Below are positions 42,026 through 50,478 of a stretch of DNA of 50,478 nucleotides, piece by piece (within the stretch, counting starts at the first letter, position 1; each line of letters opens with the position of its first letter). A program made the translations under genes and the position numbers. This DNA is from Amoeboaphelidium occidentale (Eukaryota > Aphelidiomycota > Aphelidea), in contig JALGPX010000058.1 in NCBI GenBank assembly GCA_023515795.1, forward strand, positions 1 to 50,478, written 5' to 3'. The notes beneath the pieces were generated by a model, which saw only the letters and a program-made list of their open reading frames with translations, was not told the origin of the DNA and did no database searches.

Positions 42026-43021
42026 TCACTTTCCAAAGACCATCATCCTTGATATGACATTGCCGTCTTTGGTTACTATTCCAGGAAACAAAGTGCTGTA
42101 ATGCGTTTTAGGCTCGGATCTTGAATCATGCATCAATTTTGGGTCATAGTCACAGATGTAAGTCCCTCTAGTGACAATGTTGGCTTTAATGCATATCATA
42201 TTGATCCTTAGAATAACCAAATCAACCAACAATTCTTGTAAACATCCGGTATCAAAATGTTCCAAATTTAGCCCCTCATGCTGAAACAGATGAAAGGCAG
42301 AGTTCATGTAGTGACCTGCGAGTTGACTAACTAACGGATGTTTGCGTATATCCGGCTGACCAGTCAGATTCTTCATCGTTTGGAACATGAATTCATCATA
42401 CGCTTCGAATGAAAATATACCGGGGAAATTCCCGATTTCATTGAAAGGGGCATAATTCAGAACCCATTCACAAGCAAAATGGCAAAACATCCTAATTAGC
42501 AATGCCTTCTTGATCAAAGCTGTAATTTTTCCTTCATAATTCAAGTGATGCGATGCTTTTTGTGCAATATTATGATCTTCGAACTTTGAAATATGTTTCG
42601 ATGCCCAGTTTTTGATCTTGTCATAAACATCAGTATGCATATCTGATACTGTCTGCGGATTAATGCCTTCAATGCTGCAAAGTCCCGCATTTTCGCTTCG
42701 ATCGCCCTCAATGCTTACCAACTTTTGCAATAATGTGCGTTCGCGTTCAGCAGTATCAGACAATTCTTTACGCAATTCGATATTCTCCTTTGTGACCCTA
42801 TTTAGCTCTGTCTCGAGTATGCAAATGCGACCAGAGTAGAATTTTGTTCTTTGCTCCCATTTATGGTTTGCCTTTTGCAGATCTTCTATTTCGCGTTGCA
42901 TCTTGTAAGCCTGCGACTGGAAGTGTCTAACAGCATCCTTGTGTGTTTCGACCTGCATATAATTACCATAATAGTACATAGGGCGCATTATTATTTCTGC
43001 GATAACCTTGAAGAATGACAT
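42026..43021 (-). CDS. Coiled-coil protein of unknown function
   Basis: A single exon of 331 aa that I do not recognise. The N-terminal 125 residues contain an amphipathic start and a coiled coil (M-Q-R-E-I-E-D-L-Q-K-A, then I-L-E-T-E-L-N-R-V-T-K-E-N-I-E-L-R-K-E-L). The C-terminal 200 residues look globular and alpha-helical (W-A-S-K-H-I-S-K-F, M-F-C-H-F-A-C-E-W-V-L-N). They end with L-F-P-G-I-V-T-K-D-G-N-V-I-S-R-M-M-V-F-G-K, a motif I associate with uncharacterised fungal proteins but cannot name. It ends 21 bp from the convergent Neo1 gene and starts 43 bp from the divergent Hsp70-like gene. Confidence 0.65.
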   Translation of the reverse strand: MSFFKVIAEIIMRPMYYYGNYMQVETHKDAVRHFQSQAYKMQREIEDLQKANHKWEQRTKFYSGRICILETELNRVTKENIELRKELSDTAERERTLLQKLVSIEGDRSENAGLCSIEGINPQTVSDMHTDVYDKIKNWASKHISKFEDHNIAQKASHHLNYEGKITALIKKALLIRMFCHFACEWVLNYAPFNEIGNFPGIFSFEAYDEFMFQTMKNLTGQPDIRKHPLVSQLAGHYMNSAFHLFQHEGLNLEHFDTGCLQELLVDLVILRINMICIKANIVTRGTYICDYDPKLMHDSRSEPKTHYSTLFPGIVTKDGNVISRMMVFGK

Positions 43022-43023
43022 TG

Positions 43024-43063
43024 CCCGAATTCGGGTTGAAACCGCGATTTTTTGATTTCGCGG
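43024..43063. promoter_or_regulatory. Very short bidirectional promoter with palindromes
   Basis: Only 43 bp separate two divergent ATGs. They contain a perfect 12-bp palindrome CCCGAATTCGGG (43024-43035), the word GTTGAAACCGCG (43035-43046) and an inverted repeat CCGCGA (43042-43047) / TCGCGG (43058-43063). The word GAATTC with nearby GAA could be a weak heat-shock-like element, but the spacing is not classical. Confidence 0.45.
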
Positions 43064-43064
43064 G

Positions 43065-45719
43065 ATGAACTACAGAATTGTGGTTTCAGTAGATTTCGGA
43101 ACGGCATACTCAGGATATGCCTATAGCCATGCATCAAAGAAGAATGATATTCATTGCAGATATTTCTGGTCTGAGCCATCTGTACCAACAGAGCCTTATC
43201 CAAAAACGCCTACTTGTATAGCATATGAAGGCACTGCAGCAAAGCTGTTCGGGCATTACGCAAAGAATTATGCCACTTCAGGAAAGACTGATTTGAAAGT
43301 TGCCAGTCGCTTCAAATTGTTGTTAGAAGGTGTCAATGATGATCATGTTTGCAATTTACCGGAAGGACTTTCAGCAAAGAAAGCAATCACTGATTTCTTG
43401 AGGTACCTCTGGGATGAGTTCAAAAAAGATGTCTTGACCAAGTATGGTGATACATTGAGTATCAATTCTGATGTTGGGATCGTTATGACGGTACCTGTTA
43501 TTTGGGGCGAGGAAGCGAAGCAGCTGATGAAAGAAGCTGCTAAGGACGCTGACATGCCTGTTAAAAACCTGAAGTTGCTTGTTGAATCTGAGGCTGCCGC
43601 AATTTATGTGCAGAAGACAACCAACTACAAATGCGATGATGTGTTTATAATCGTTGATGCCGGCGGAGGAACTGTTGATGTACAAATGCATGAAATCAAG
43701 AGGCATGGTTATTCTGAGGCCTTGGATGAATTGTCGGTTCCTTTGGGGGCTTTCTGTGGTTCAACATTTGTTGATGAGGCCTTTGTAAAGTTGCTTCAAA
43801 GAACACTTACCAAAACAACAATCGATGAAATTAAATCTGAACAGCCTGTTGTAATTCAAAAGCTACTTGCAGAGTTTGAAAAGGTAAAGCGTAAGTTTAC
43901 AGGGCTTGAAACAGAGCCGTACTACCTTGATTTGCCTGAGCCGCTGTATGAAGCANAAAGTTGCCAGTCGCTTCAAATTGTTGTTAGAAGGTGTCAATGA
44001 TGATCATGTTTGCAATTTACCGGAAGGACTTTCAGCAAAGAAAGCAATCACTGATTTCTTGAGGTACCTCTGGGATGAGTTCAAAAAAGATGTCTTGACC
44101 AAGTATGGTGATACATTGAGTATCAATTCTGATGTTGGGATTGTCATGACCATCCCTGTTATTTGGGGCGAGGAAGCGAAGCAGCTGATGAAAGAAGCTG
44201 CAAAGGATGCTGATATTCCTGTTAAAAACCTGAAGTTGCTGGTTGAATCTGAGGCTGCCGCGATTTATGTGCAGAAGGCAACCAACTACAAATGCGATGA
44301 TGTGTTTATAATTGTTGATGCCGGCGGAGGGACTGTTGATGTACAAATGCATGAGATCAAGAGGCATGGTTATTCTGAGGCCTTGGATGAATTGTCGGTT
44401 CCTTTGGGGGCTTTCTGTGGTTCAACATTTGTTGATGAAGCCTTTGTAAAGTTGCTTCAAAGAACATTTACCAAAACAACAATCGATGAAATTAAATCTG
44501 AACAGCCTGTTGTTATTCAAAAGCTACTAGCAGAGTTTGAAAAGGTAAAGCGTAAGTTTACAGGGCTTGAAACAGAGCCGTACTACCTTGATTTGCCTGA
44601 GCCGCTGTATGAAGCAGACGAAGAGGGATATGAGGTTTTGGAAGAAACAGAGGCCCCAAATACAAGATTAACGATGAGATGCAGCTTGTCCTAGAAATTG
44701 AGTTGTTAAAGGCAATGTTTGATCCACAACTTCAGGAAATAACAAAAATGATAACTGAGCACAACGAGCATCCTCAAGTAGAAGCAAAGCCAACTATTGT
44801 TCTTGTTGGTGGATTTTCGGCTTCACAGTATCTTCAAAGAAGAATTCGTGAAGCTTTTCCCGAAAACATCGTTGTCTCACCGGCAAAACCCGGAGAAGCT
44901 GTTTTGCAAGGCGCAGTGTATTATGGGTGGAACCCAAAGGCTCTTATGTCACGAAGGGCCAGATTTTCATTTGGCATCAAAAACATGATGCTTTGCGGCG
45001 ATGATTTTGATTACACTACCAGAAAGTATGTTTGGAATCACAGCAAGAATGCGAATTACTTCGAAGCTTTCCAGCCTCTTGTTACAAAAGGCNCACAGTA
45101 TCTTCAAAGAAGAATTCGTGAAGCTTTTCCCGAAAACCTCGTTGTCTCACCGGCAAAACCCGGAGAAGCTGTTTTGTAAGGCGCCGTGTATTACGGGTGG
45201 AACCCAAAGGCTCTTATGTCACGAAGGGCCAGATTTTCATTTGGAATTAAGACCATGAGGCTTTGTAATGATGATTTTGATTACAATACCAGAAAGTATG
45301 TTTGGAATCACAGCAAGAATGCGAATTACTTCGAAGCTTTCCAGCCTCTTGTTACAAAAGGCGAAAAGCTACCAATAGGAATGACAGTGCCATTATTATT
45401 CTGCCCGTTTGAGTATTCTCAAACGTCTTGCACTGTTCCCCTTTCATCGTGTGATGATTATATTACGGATAGTAGAGCTATTGATGAAATTACAGCGGCA
45501 ATATCCAACTTATGTTCCGCAACAGTTAGCATGCCAGATACAACGAAGAGAGGGGACAGAGATATTCTAGTTGAGTTTACAGTAGGCAACGTTGAGATGG
45601 GAGTCCATGCCAAAGACTTGAGTTCAGGCAATGAAGCTGAAGTTTCAGTTGATTTCAGCAAAGCAAACAAGGATCAAACACAGACCATGTATTTGCCCTC
45701 TAACCCAACCAGTCACTAA
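43065..45719 (+). CDS. Divergent Hsp70-like ATPase, HSPA12 type (broken by two assembly joins, one stop and one frameshift)
   Basis: It starts M-N-Y-R-I-V-V-S-V-D-F-G-T-A-Y-S-G-Y-A-Y (phosphate-1 motif D-F-G-T-x-x-S). The second phosphate motif is I-I-V-D-A-G-G-G-T-V-D, the adenosine motif L-V-G-G-F-S-A-S-Q-Y-L, and there is a short C-terminal domain ending at 45719. As in HSPA12 proteins there is no EEVD and no canonical substrate lid. The N at 43956 repeats 43296-43955 as 43957-44616; the N at 45093 repeats 44824-45092 as 45094-45362, and the second copy carries a TAA at 45177-45179 where the first has CAA. Near 44658 the frame shifts by one in a CCCC run (frame resumes at D-E-M-Q-L-V-L-E). 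One real gene of about 590 codons, or several collapsed tandem paralogs, are both possible. Confidence 0.8.
43296..44616 (+). repeat. Duplicated segment in the Hsp70-like gene (first join)
   Basis: Two 660-bp copies (43296-43955 and 43957-44616) flank the N at 43956. They differ at roughly a few per cent, including amino-acid changes (T-V-P-V versus T-I-P-V, D-M-P versus D-I-P, K-T-T versus K-A-T). The differences are more than the scattered SNPs of the ataxin-2 or SPRY copies, so these may be recent paralogs and not alleles. Confidence 0.8.
43956..43956. other. Assembly join (single N)
   Basis: Single N between two 660-bp copies within the Hsp70-like gene; the join shifts the reading frame. 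Confidence 0.9.
44824..45362 (+). repeat. Duplicated segment in the Hsp70-like gene (second join)
   Basis: Two 269-bp copies (44824-45092 and 45094-45362) flank the N at 45093. Several clustered substitutions change the protein (N-M-M-L-C-G-D versus T-M-R-L-C-N-D; D-Y-T-T versus D-Y-N-T), and the right copy has a premature stop at 45177-45179. Confidence 0.85.
45093..45093. other. Assembly join (single N)
   Basis: Single N between two 269-bp copies within the Hsp70-like gene. Confidence 0.9.
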
Positions 45720-45819
45720 TATGAACAGGCGCTTCAATAAAACTTTTTGATATAAAAAAGAGTTTAAAAATAGCGAGGGCGTAATTAACTATTTCTTTAT
45801 GGAATCTATATCGAAGTAA

Positions 45820-46587
45820 TCAAAGAGCTTCTTTCATGGCCTGATAGTATTTGTTTGCGTTCTCAACTGCTATCTGGAAACCTTGAACAACCAATGAAGC
45901 ATCAACCTTTCCATGATAGAAAACATGAGTAACTTCATCTAAAGAAGGCATCACTGAAACAAACACAGAGCCGCTCTGTCTCTTTTCCTCTTGCTCCGAA
46001 GCGTCAGCAATAACTTGATTAGGATTACAAACACTGACTCCACTTGCAGCAACCAGATCTCTAAGTTCTACGCCTGCATCAGCAAGTGCCAAAGACGATG
46101 CACATATACAAGCTGCCAAACAAGAAGATTCTCCATCCATTTCCAGAACCAAAACGGAAATATCAATTTCACATTTAGGATACTTCTCAGCGAAAACAGA
46201 AGGCAATATCGCCTTTTCAATTTGTATTCCCATATCGCGTTCCTCCTCTGTTCTTAGCATTGATTGCCTTGAACCTGTTTTGGAGAATGATGCCATCTTC
46301 AAATCAACGTTCAACCTTGCTTTAGGGCTAAACTTCTTAAATCGCGTTGCTTCCTTTGGTCCAAATACAGACACAATTACTTTCATTTTATGTCCCTCAA
46401 AATAAGCGGATCCATCTGCTTTGGTATTCACGCCAACACTCAAAAACACGGGTCGAAGTGATGATTTAGATCGTGGTTCCTCCCTTTCTGAGATATTCTT
46501 CTTATCGCCTGATTTAGAATCTCCTGCTTCCTTAATTGAAGACAGAGGAATAGTTTGAGGTGTAGCAAAAATTGCACGACGTTTCAT
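45820..46587 (-). CDS. MTR3: Exosome ring subunit MTR3/EXOSC6 (RNase PH fold)
   Basis: A single exon of 255 aa; the ATG is at 46585-46587. After a charged leader, R-P-V-F-L-S-V-G-V-N-T-K-A-D-G-S-A-Y-F-E-G and K-V-I-V-S-V-F-G-P-K-E-A give the RNase PH core. Then come R-T-E-E-E-R-D-M-G-I-Q-I-E-K-A-I-L-P-S-V, I-D-I-S-V-L-V-L-E-M-D-G and A-A-C-I-C-A-S-S-L-A-L-A-D-A-G-V-E. This order fits MTR3/EXOSC6, one of the six ring subunits of the RNA exosome. Catalytic Arg pairs of active RNase PH enzymes are not conserved, as expected. RRP41/RRP46 are less likely because of the long N-terminal leader. Confidence 0.85.
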   Translation of the reverse strand: MKRRAIFATPQTIPLSSIKEAGDSKSGDKKNISEREEPRSKSSLRPVFLSVGVNTKADGSAYFEGHKMKVIVSVFGPKEATRFKKFSPKARLNVDLKMASFSKTGSRQSMLRTEEERDMGIQIEKAILPSVFAEKYPKCEIDISVLVLEMDGESSCLAACICASSLALADAGVELRDLVAASGVSVCNPNQVIADASEQEEKRQSGSVFVSVMPSLDEVTHVFYHGKVDASLVVQGFQIAVENANKYYQAMKEAL

Positions 46588-46729
46588 CACGAATTAGAAA
46601 GATGTTAGAATCGCAATAAAAGTTAAATTTATATTCTTAAAGAAGAAATACGACATTATTACCTCCACTGAACTGAGTTTCGATCGCGTGTTGAAACTCG
46701 CTGAGTCAGTTTCTCGTTTCGATTCAGGA

Positions 46730-48153
46730 ATGACACCAACATTCAGAGTTGCTCTGGATTTGGGCGTTACACACGTTGGTTTCGCGTTTGGTTTGATATC
46801 TGATACTTCTGTACAGTGCTTTTATGACTGGGACGGAACAGTCAACAGTTACTGTAAGACATCATCTTGTGTGTTGTACCAAGGCTGTAACGCAATAGCT
46901 TTCGGGTAATCTCTTTAGCATTTATCGTAACGCTTACTTGTAAGACATCCTGCAAAAGATTTTGGTTTTATTAAAGATGCAGTTTCAGGCGATATGTGCC
47001 TTGCAGAGAGGTTTATGTTAAAGTTGCGTGCTGGCGATGCGTTTCACCCAGAAGTTATGCTTCCGACAGGCGTTTCAGCTCATAAAGCCATGTCTGATCT
47101 TTTGCGCTTGCTATTTAGAAAGATTATTGATGCTCTGAGCTCAGTTTATGGAAAAGTGGAATCTTTGTCTGCTGTTGCTCTGGTGATTGCTATTCCATCA
47201 AGTATGCAAGAAGCAACAGTTAACGTGATATCGCAGTGCTTAACAGGAATCGGATTTCCTGTAGAAAATATCTTATTCGTTTATGAAGCAGAAGCATCAC
47301 TCATTTACGCCGTTTCTAGAGGCTTCAACAGGTTTCATAGGCGATTGTTGATTGTTGATTCTGGCGGCATTACGACTTCGACGACTTTGTGCTCTTTTGA
47401 TGAGAATGGACGAACAAACTGTACGCATGGTTTAGTAGAACTTTGTGGTTCAGAGCTTACTGATATCAAATTCATGAAGTATTTGTCAAAGAGGCTCGGT
47501 TCAGTCTACACTGACTTGAGAATAAGAAGACCAACGGAGCTACTACAATGTAAGCAATCAGACGTATATACGCGGCTAACAGTTTAGTTTTGAAGAATTT
47601 TGAGAGTATGAAGAAAAGATTTTGTGGTTTCAATGGAGAAATTTTGGCGTTTAGTAATTATGTTAATGACGTTGTTGAGAACAGTTTAGACCTTTTGGAA
47701 GATTTGGAAATGTCTCAATTTGGAGTTGGCAATGAGCTTCATATCAGCAATGTTGATTTGCGGGAAATGTTTGAGGAGGAAATCACGAAATTGGTTTCAG
47801 CTGTAGACAAGTCTTTGGACATGTTTGGCATAACCTCTCCATCCAGTATTTTATTCGTTGGTGGGTTTGCTTCATCGTGTTACGTTCAAGAGATTCTGAA
47901 AGAAATGTACTTCGGATTTGATATCGTTTTTCCGGATGAACCATCAAGTGCAGTTCTAAGAGGCGCGGTAATGTACGGCCAAGATTCTACATTTTTAAAG
48001 TCTGCATATCACGGAAGCTTGAGTACGCATTCTGGTAGCATGAGTGAAAAAAGCCCTTCTGAAATATCGCAAATTGACGATTCTTACACCGTTCTAGACG
48101 CAGGAACAAGGCAGGACCACGAGCAAAATATTACACAATATGGATCATGGTAG
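46730..48153 (+). CDS. Second, more degenerate Hsp70-like (HSPA12-type) protein
   Basis: Exons are 46730-46905, 46945-47549 and 47588-48153 (introns 39 and 38 nt), giving 448 aa. The nucleotide-binding fold is recognisable from F-R-V-A-L-D-L-G-V-T-H-V-G, G-V-S-A-H-K-A-M-S-D-L-L-R (compare G-L-S-A-K-K-A-I-T-D-F-L-R in the gene at 43065), F-V-G-G-F-A-S-S-C-Y-V-Q and S-A-V-L-R-G-A-V-M-Y-G. However phosphate-1 has V where Gly/Thr is usual, and phosphate-2 reads I-V-D-S-G-G-I-T-T-S and has lost the Gly and Asp, so ATP hydrolysis is doubtful. The C-terminus is truncated to a Ser-rich tail. The two Hsp70-like genes flank MTR3, suggesting an old local duplication with degeneration of one copy. Confidence 0.82.
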
Positions 48154-48192
48154 AATAAATTAGTAATAAATGCATGGCTGCTCTTATTTAAA

Positions 48193-48210
48193 GTTGAAAC
48201 CGCGATTTTT
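48193..48210 (+). promoter_or_regulatory. 18-bp motif shared with the Hsp70-like promoter
   Basis: GTTGAAACCGCGATTTTT lies directly upstream of the SPATA20 ATG (48217) and occurs identically at 43035-43052, directly upstream of the first Hsp70-like gene. A related GTTGAAACTCGC lies upstream of the second Hsp70-like gene at 46690-46701. It is a candidate stress or cell-cycle promoter element. Confidence 0.5.
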
Positions 48211-48216
48211 CCCTTC

Positions 48217-50478
48217 ATGTTGAGAATCACGCAAGCCTTTTACAGAACTTTTGCGTCATCCTCAAAATCGTTAAGCAATTACAACAGAATGCCCAACCGA
48301 CTCATAAACGAAAAATCGCCTTATTTGTTGCAGCATGCCTTCAATCCTGTGGACTGGTATCCTTGGGGAAAGGAAGCATTCGAAGTTGCTGCAAAGCAAA
48401 ACAAATTAATCTTTCTTTCTATTGGATACTCAACTTGTCATTGGTGTCATGTTATGGAGAAAGAATCTTTTGATAAGAAAAGTGTTGCTGAAGTCTTAAA
48501 CAAGAACTTTATTAATGTTAAAGTTGATCGCGAAATGTTGCCAGATGTCGACAGAGTTTACATGCTGTACGTTCAGGCTACAACGGGATCTGGTGGTTGG
48601 CCTCTAAGTCTATGGCTGACACCTGATTTGAAGCCGGTATTTGGTGGTACTTACTTTCCACCAGAAGGATACTATGGAAGACCAGCTTTTACAGATGTCT
48701 GTGAATTGCTTGCTTCGAGATGGGAACGTGACCCAGAGAAATTGAAACAAGGCGCTGAACGAATGGTGGAAGAACTAAAGAATATGAATGATCAAGAACT
48801 GACCGATAAGCATGATTATCCTGACTGGAATGTTGTTGATAGAGCGTTTCAAAGTTTCAAATCAAGGTTTGATTCCTTGTACGGAGGCTTTTCCAAAGAG
48901 CCCAAGTTCCCTACACCAGTTACCTTTCAATTCTTACTCACTTATTATCGAATGAGTCGCGAAAAGATTTCTGATGAGGACTTGTTACAGCGTGTCAACG
49001 AAGAAATGGAGTCGGTATCAATTAAACCTGAAGAAAAGGATGACTTATTCGCAAAAGCAAAAGATATCATTTCAGAGACCAACAAGAATGCTGATGAAGC
49101 TTTATACATGTGTGAACATACTCTTGCCTGTATTGCTAAAGGTGGTATCCATGATCATGTTGGACAAGGCATTCACCGTTATTCAACTGACTACAAATGG
49201 CATGTTCCTCATTTTGAAAAGATGCTGTATGATCAAGCACAGTTGATATCGAGCTATTCTGATTTGTACAAAATCACAAAGAAGCCACTTTACAAAGAGA
49301 TGGTTGAGGATATTTTTACATATGTTACCAGAGATCTTGGTCACAAGGACGGAGCTTTTTATTCAGCTGAAGATGCAGATTCACTTCCTAAAAGAGACTC
49401 AGAGGAAAAATTAGAGGGAGCTTTTGCAGTTTGGACTTATGTCGAATTAAAGCATGTTTTGGGAGAAAAGTCAAAAATATTCTGCGATTTCTTCAGCGTA
49501 AAACCAGAGGGTAATGTTGATCCATCTAAAGATATTCAAGGAGAGCTAGAAGGCCAGAATAATTTAATGGAATCCTGCAGTTTAAGCGATTTGGCAAACA
49601 AGTATGAGGTAGAACTGCCAGACGCTCAAAAGATAATTAGTGATTGCAAGAAGAAACTGTTTGAAGTACGTCAGATGAGACCTAAGCCTCATCTTGATGA
49701 TAAAATTATAACTGCATGGAATGGTTTGACGATCAGTGGTTTGTGCAATGCTTATCAAGGATTGAAGGATAGAAAGTATTTGCAAGAAGCTATCAAAGCG
49801 GCCGAATTTATCAAGAACAATCTGTACTATTCTAAAGAAAAGCAGCTGTATCGCTCTTATCGTGAAGGAAAATCCAATTACGGCTCTGCTGACGATTACG
49901 CTTTTTTGATTAATGGTATTCTTGACTTACACCAAACATCTTACGACGATAAATGGCTTCAGTGGGCTTATGAATTGCAAGAAAAAATGGATGAGGTATT
50001 TTGGGATAAGAAAAGTGGTGGCTATTTTAGTTCACCTGAAACGGCAACTGATGTTCTTATTCGCATGAAGGATGATAATGATGGTGCAGAGCCTTCGAGT
50101 AATTCAATTGCTTTGAAAAATCTTATTAGATTTTCAACTATTCTAAGCGAAAGAAATGAGTATGAAGAAAACGCATGGCAGCTTGCAGTATCATTTTCAT
50201 TGCGCTTAAAGCAAATTCCACAAAGCATTCCACAGTTCTTGCAGTCATTCATGATTATGGAAAGAGGCAAAGAAATTATTATTTCTGGACCTAAAGAAGA
50301 AGCAAAACGTATTGCAGAAGAATTGCAGTCACAGTTCTTGCCAGATTGTGTTGTTTCAGTGGCCAACAAAGATTCTGATCATAAGTCTTTGTTGTATCAG
50401 TATAATCCAGTTTATCGCACGATCGTTGATAACTTGAAAGACGACGATCCTGTGGCAATGTATATGTGTGACAGAAAG
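48217..50478 (+). CDS. SPATA20/YyaL-family thioredoxin-like protein (3' end beyond window)
   Basis: The frame is open from the ATG at 48217 to the last base (754 codons) without an intron. The first 24 residues ([17 protein letters not shown]) look like a mitochondrial presequence. Then [25 protein letters not shown] begins the DUF255 thioredoxin-like domain with C-H-W-C-H in [10 protein letters not shown] large all-alpha (six-hairpin-like) domain follows: [44 protein letters not shown], and K-I-I-T-A-W-N-G-L. The biochemical role of this widespread family is poorly known. The stop codon is not in the window. Confidence 0.93.
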   Translation, partial: MLRITQAFYRTFASSSKSLSNYNRMPNRLINEKSPYLLQHAFNPVDWYPWGKEAFEVAAKQNKLIFLSIGYSTCHWCHVMEKESFDKKSVAEVLNKNFINVKVDREMLPDVDRVYMLYVQATTGSGGWPLSLWLTPDLKPVFGGTYFPPEGYYGRPAFTDVCELLASRWERDPEKLKQGAERMVEELKNMNDQELTDKHDYPDWNVVDRAFQSFKSRFDSLYGGFSKEPKFPTPVTFQFLLTYYRMSREKISDEDLLQRVNEEMESVSIKPEEKDDLFAKAKDIISETNKNADEALYMCEHTLACIAKGGIHDHVGQGIHRYSTDYKWHVPHFEKMLYDQAQLISSYSDLYKITKKPLYKEMVEDIFTYVTRDLGHKDGAFYSAEDADSLPKRDSEEKLEGAFAVWTYVELKHVLGEKSKIFCDFFSVKPEGNVDPSKDIQGELEGQNNLMESCSLSDLANKYEVELPDAQKIISDCKKKLFEVRQMRPKPHLDDKIITAWNGLTISGLCNAYQGLKDRKYLQEAIKAAEFIKNNLYYSKEKQLYRSYREGKSNYGSADDYAFLINGILDLHQTSYDDKWLQWAYELQEKMDEVFWDKKSGGYFSSPETATDVLIRMKDDNDGAEPSSNSIALKNLIRFSTILSERNEYEENAWQLAVSFSLRLKQIPQSIPQFLQSFMIMERGKEIIISGPKEEAKRIAEELQSQFLPDCVVSVANKDSDHKSLLYQYNPVYRTIVDNLKDDDPVAMYMCDRK

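Overview
This window is nuclear DNA from a eukaryote with a very compact genome, most likely an early-diverging, flagellated (zoosporic) fungus. The fungal side of that inference rests on a GPI-anchored GH72 glucanosyltransferase with an X8 module and on an Ssh4-like SPRY membrane protein. The flagellum side rests on IFT88 and on an SSNA1/DIP13-like basal-body protein. TPX2 with a recognisable Aurora-A-binding motif also argues against a yeast-like or filamentous dikaryotic fungus. There are about 35 protein genes in 50 kb (roughly one per 1.4-1.9 kb). I found 37 introns, nearly all 32-59 nt, often with a CTAAC-like branch site close to the 3' end. Intergenic gaps are often under 60 bp. A Rozella/Cryptomycota-like or chytrid genome fits; the species cannot be fixed from sequence reading alone.

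Layout. 1-2325 (+): a contig-end copy of ataxin-2, the C-terminal end of a Fanzor/TnpB-type nuclease, and ataxin-2 itself. 2333-11080 (all -): TPX2, a small unknown coiled-coil gene, cofilin, methionine aminopeptidase 2, a Hook dynein adaptor and the GH72 enzyme. 11325-16630 (+): RuvB-like 2, otubain and an EDC4-like decapping scaffold full of simple repeats. 16693-18518 (-): 2-Cys peroxiredoxin and a small LRR-like protein. 18788-19891 (+): a secreted, probably GPI-anchored protein of unknown function. 19957-22097 (-): glutamate-cysteine ligase. 22293-28623: IFT88, a fascin-annexin fusion, a PRELI/Ups1 protein (-), an L-type cyclin and a C2H2 protein. 28667-38515: BOP1/Erb1 (-), a small mitochondrial-looking protein, a stand-alone myosin-I TH1 protein, an Alba/RPP25-like protein (-), the Ssh4-like SPRY protein (-), syntaxin-16/Tlg2 (-), UFD1, THOC3/Tex1 and SSNA1 (-). 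38594-42004: the Neo1/ATP9 P4-ATPase. 42026-50478: an unknown coiled-coil protein (-), two divergent HSPA12-type Hsp70-like genes on either side of exosome subunit MTR3 (-), and a SPATA20/YyaL protein that runs off the window.

Six runs of N (320, 14224, 16404-16421, 33503, 43956, 45093) are each flanked by near-identical copies of the same sequence. These look like unmerged overlapping contig ends (alleles, or recent paralogs in the Hsp70 case), so the apparent internal duplications of ataxin-2, EDC4, the SPRY protein and the Hsp70-like gene should not be read as biology. Gene models below were spliced by eye, using reading frame, GT-AG sites and family alignment from memory; no search was run.
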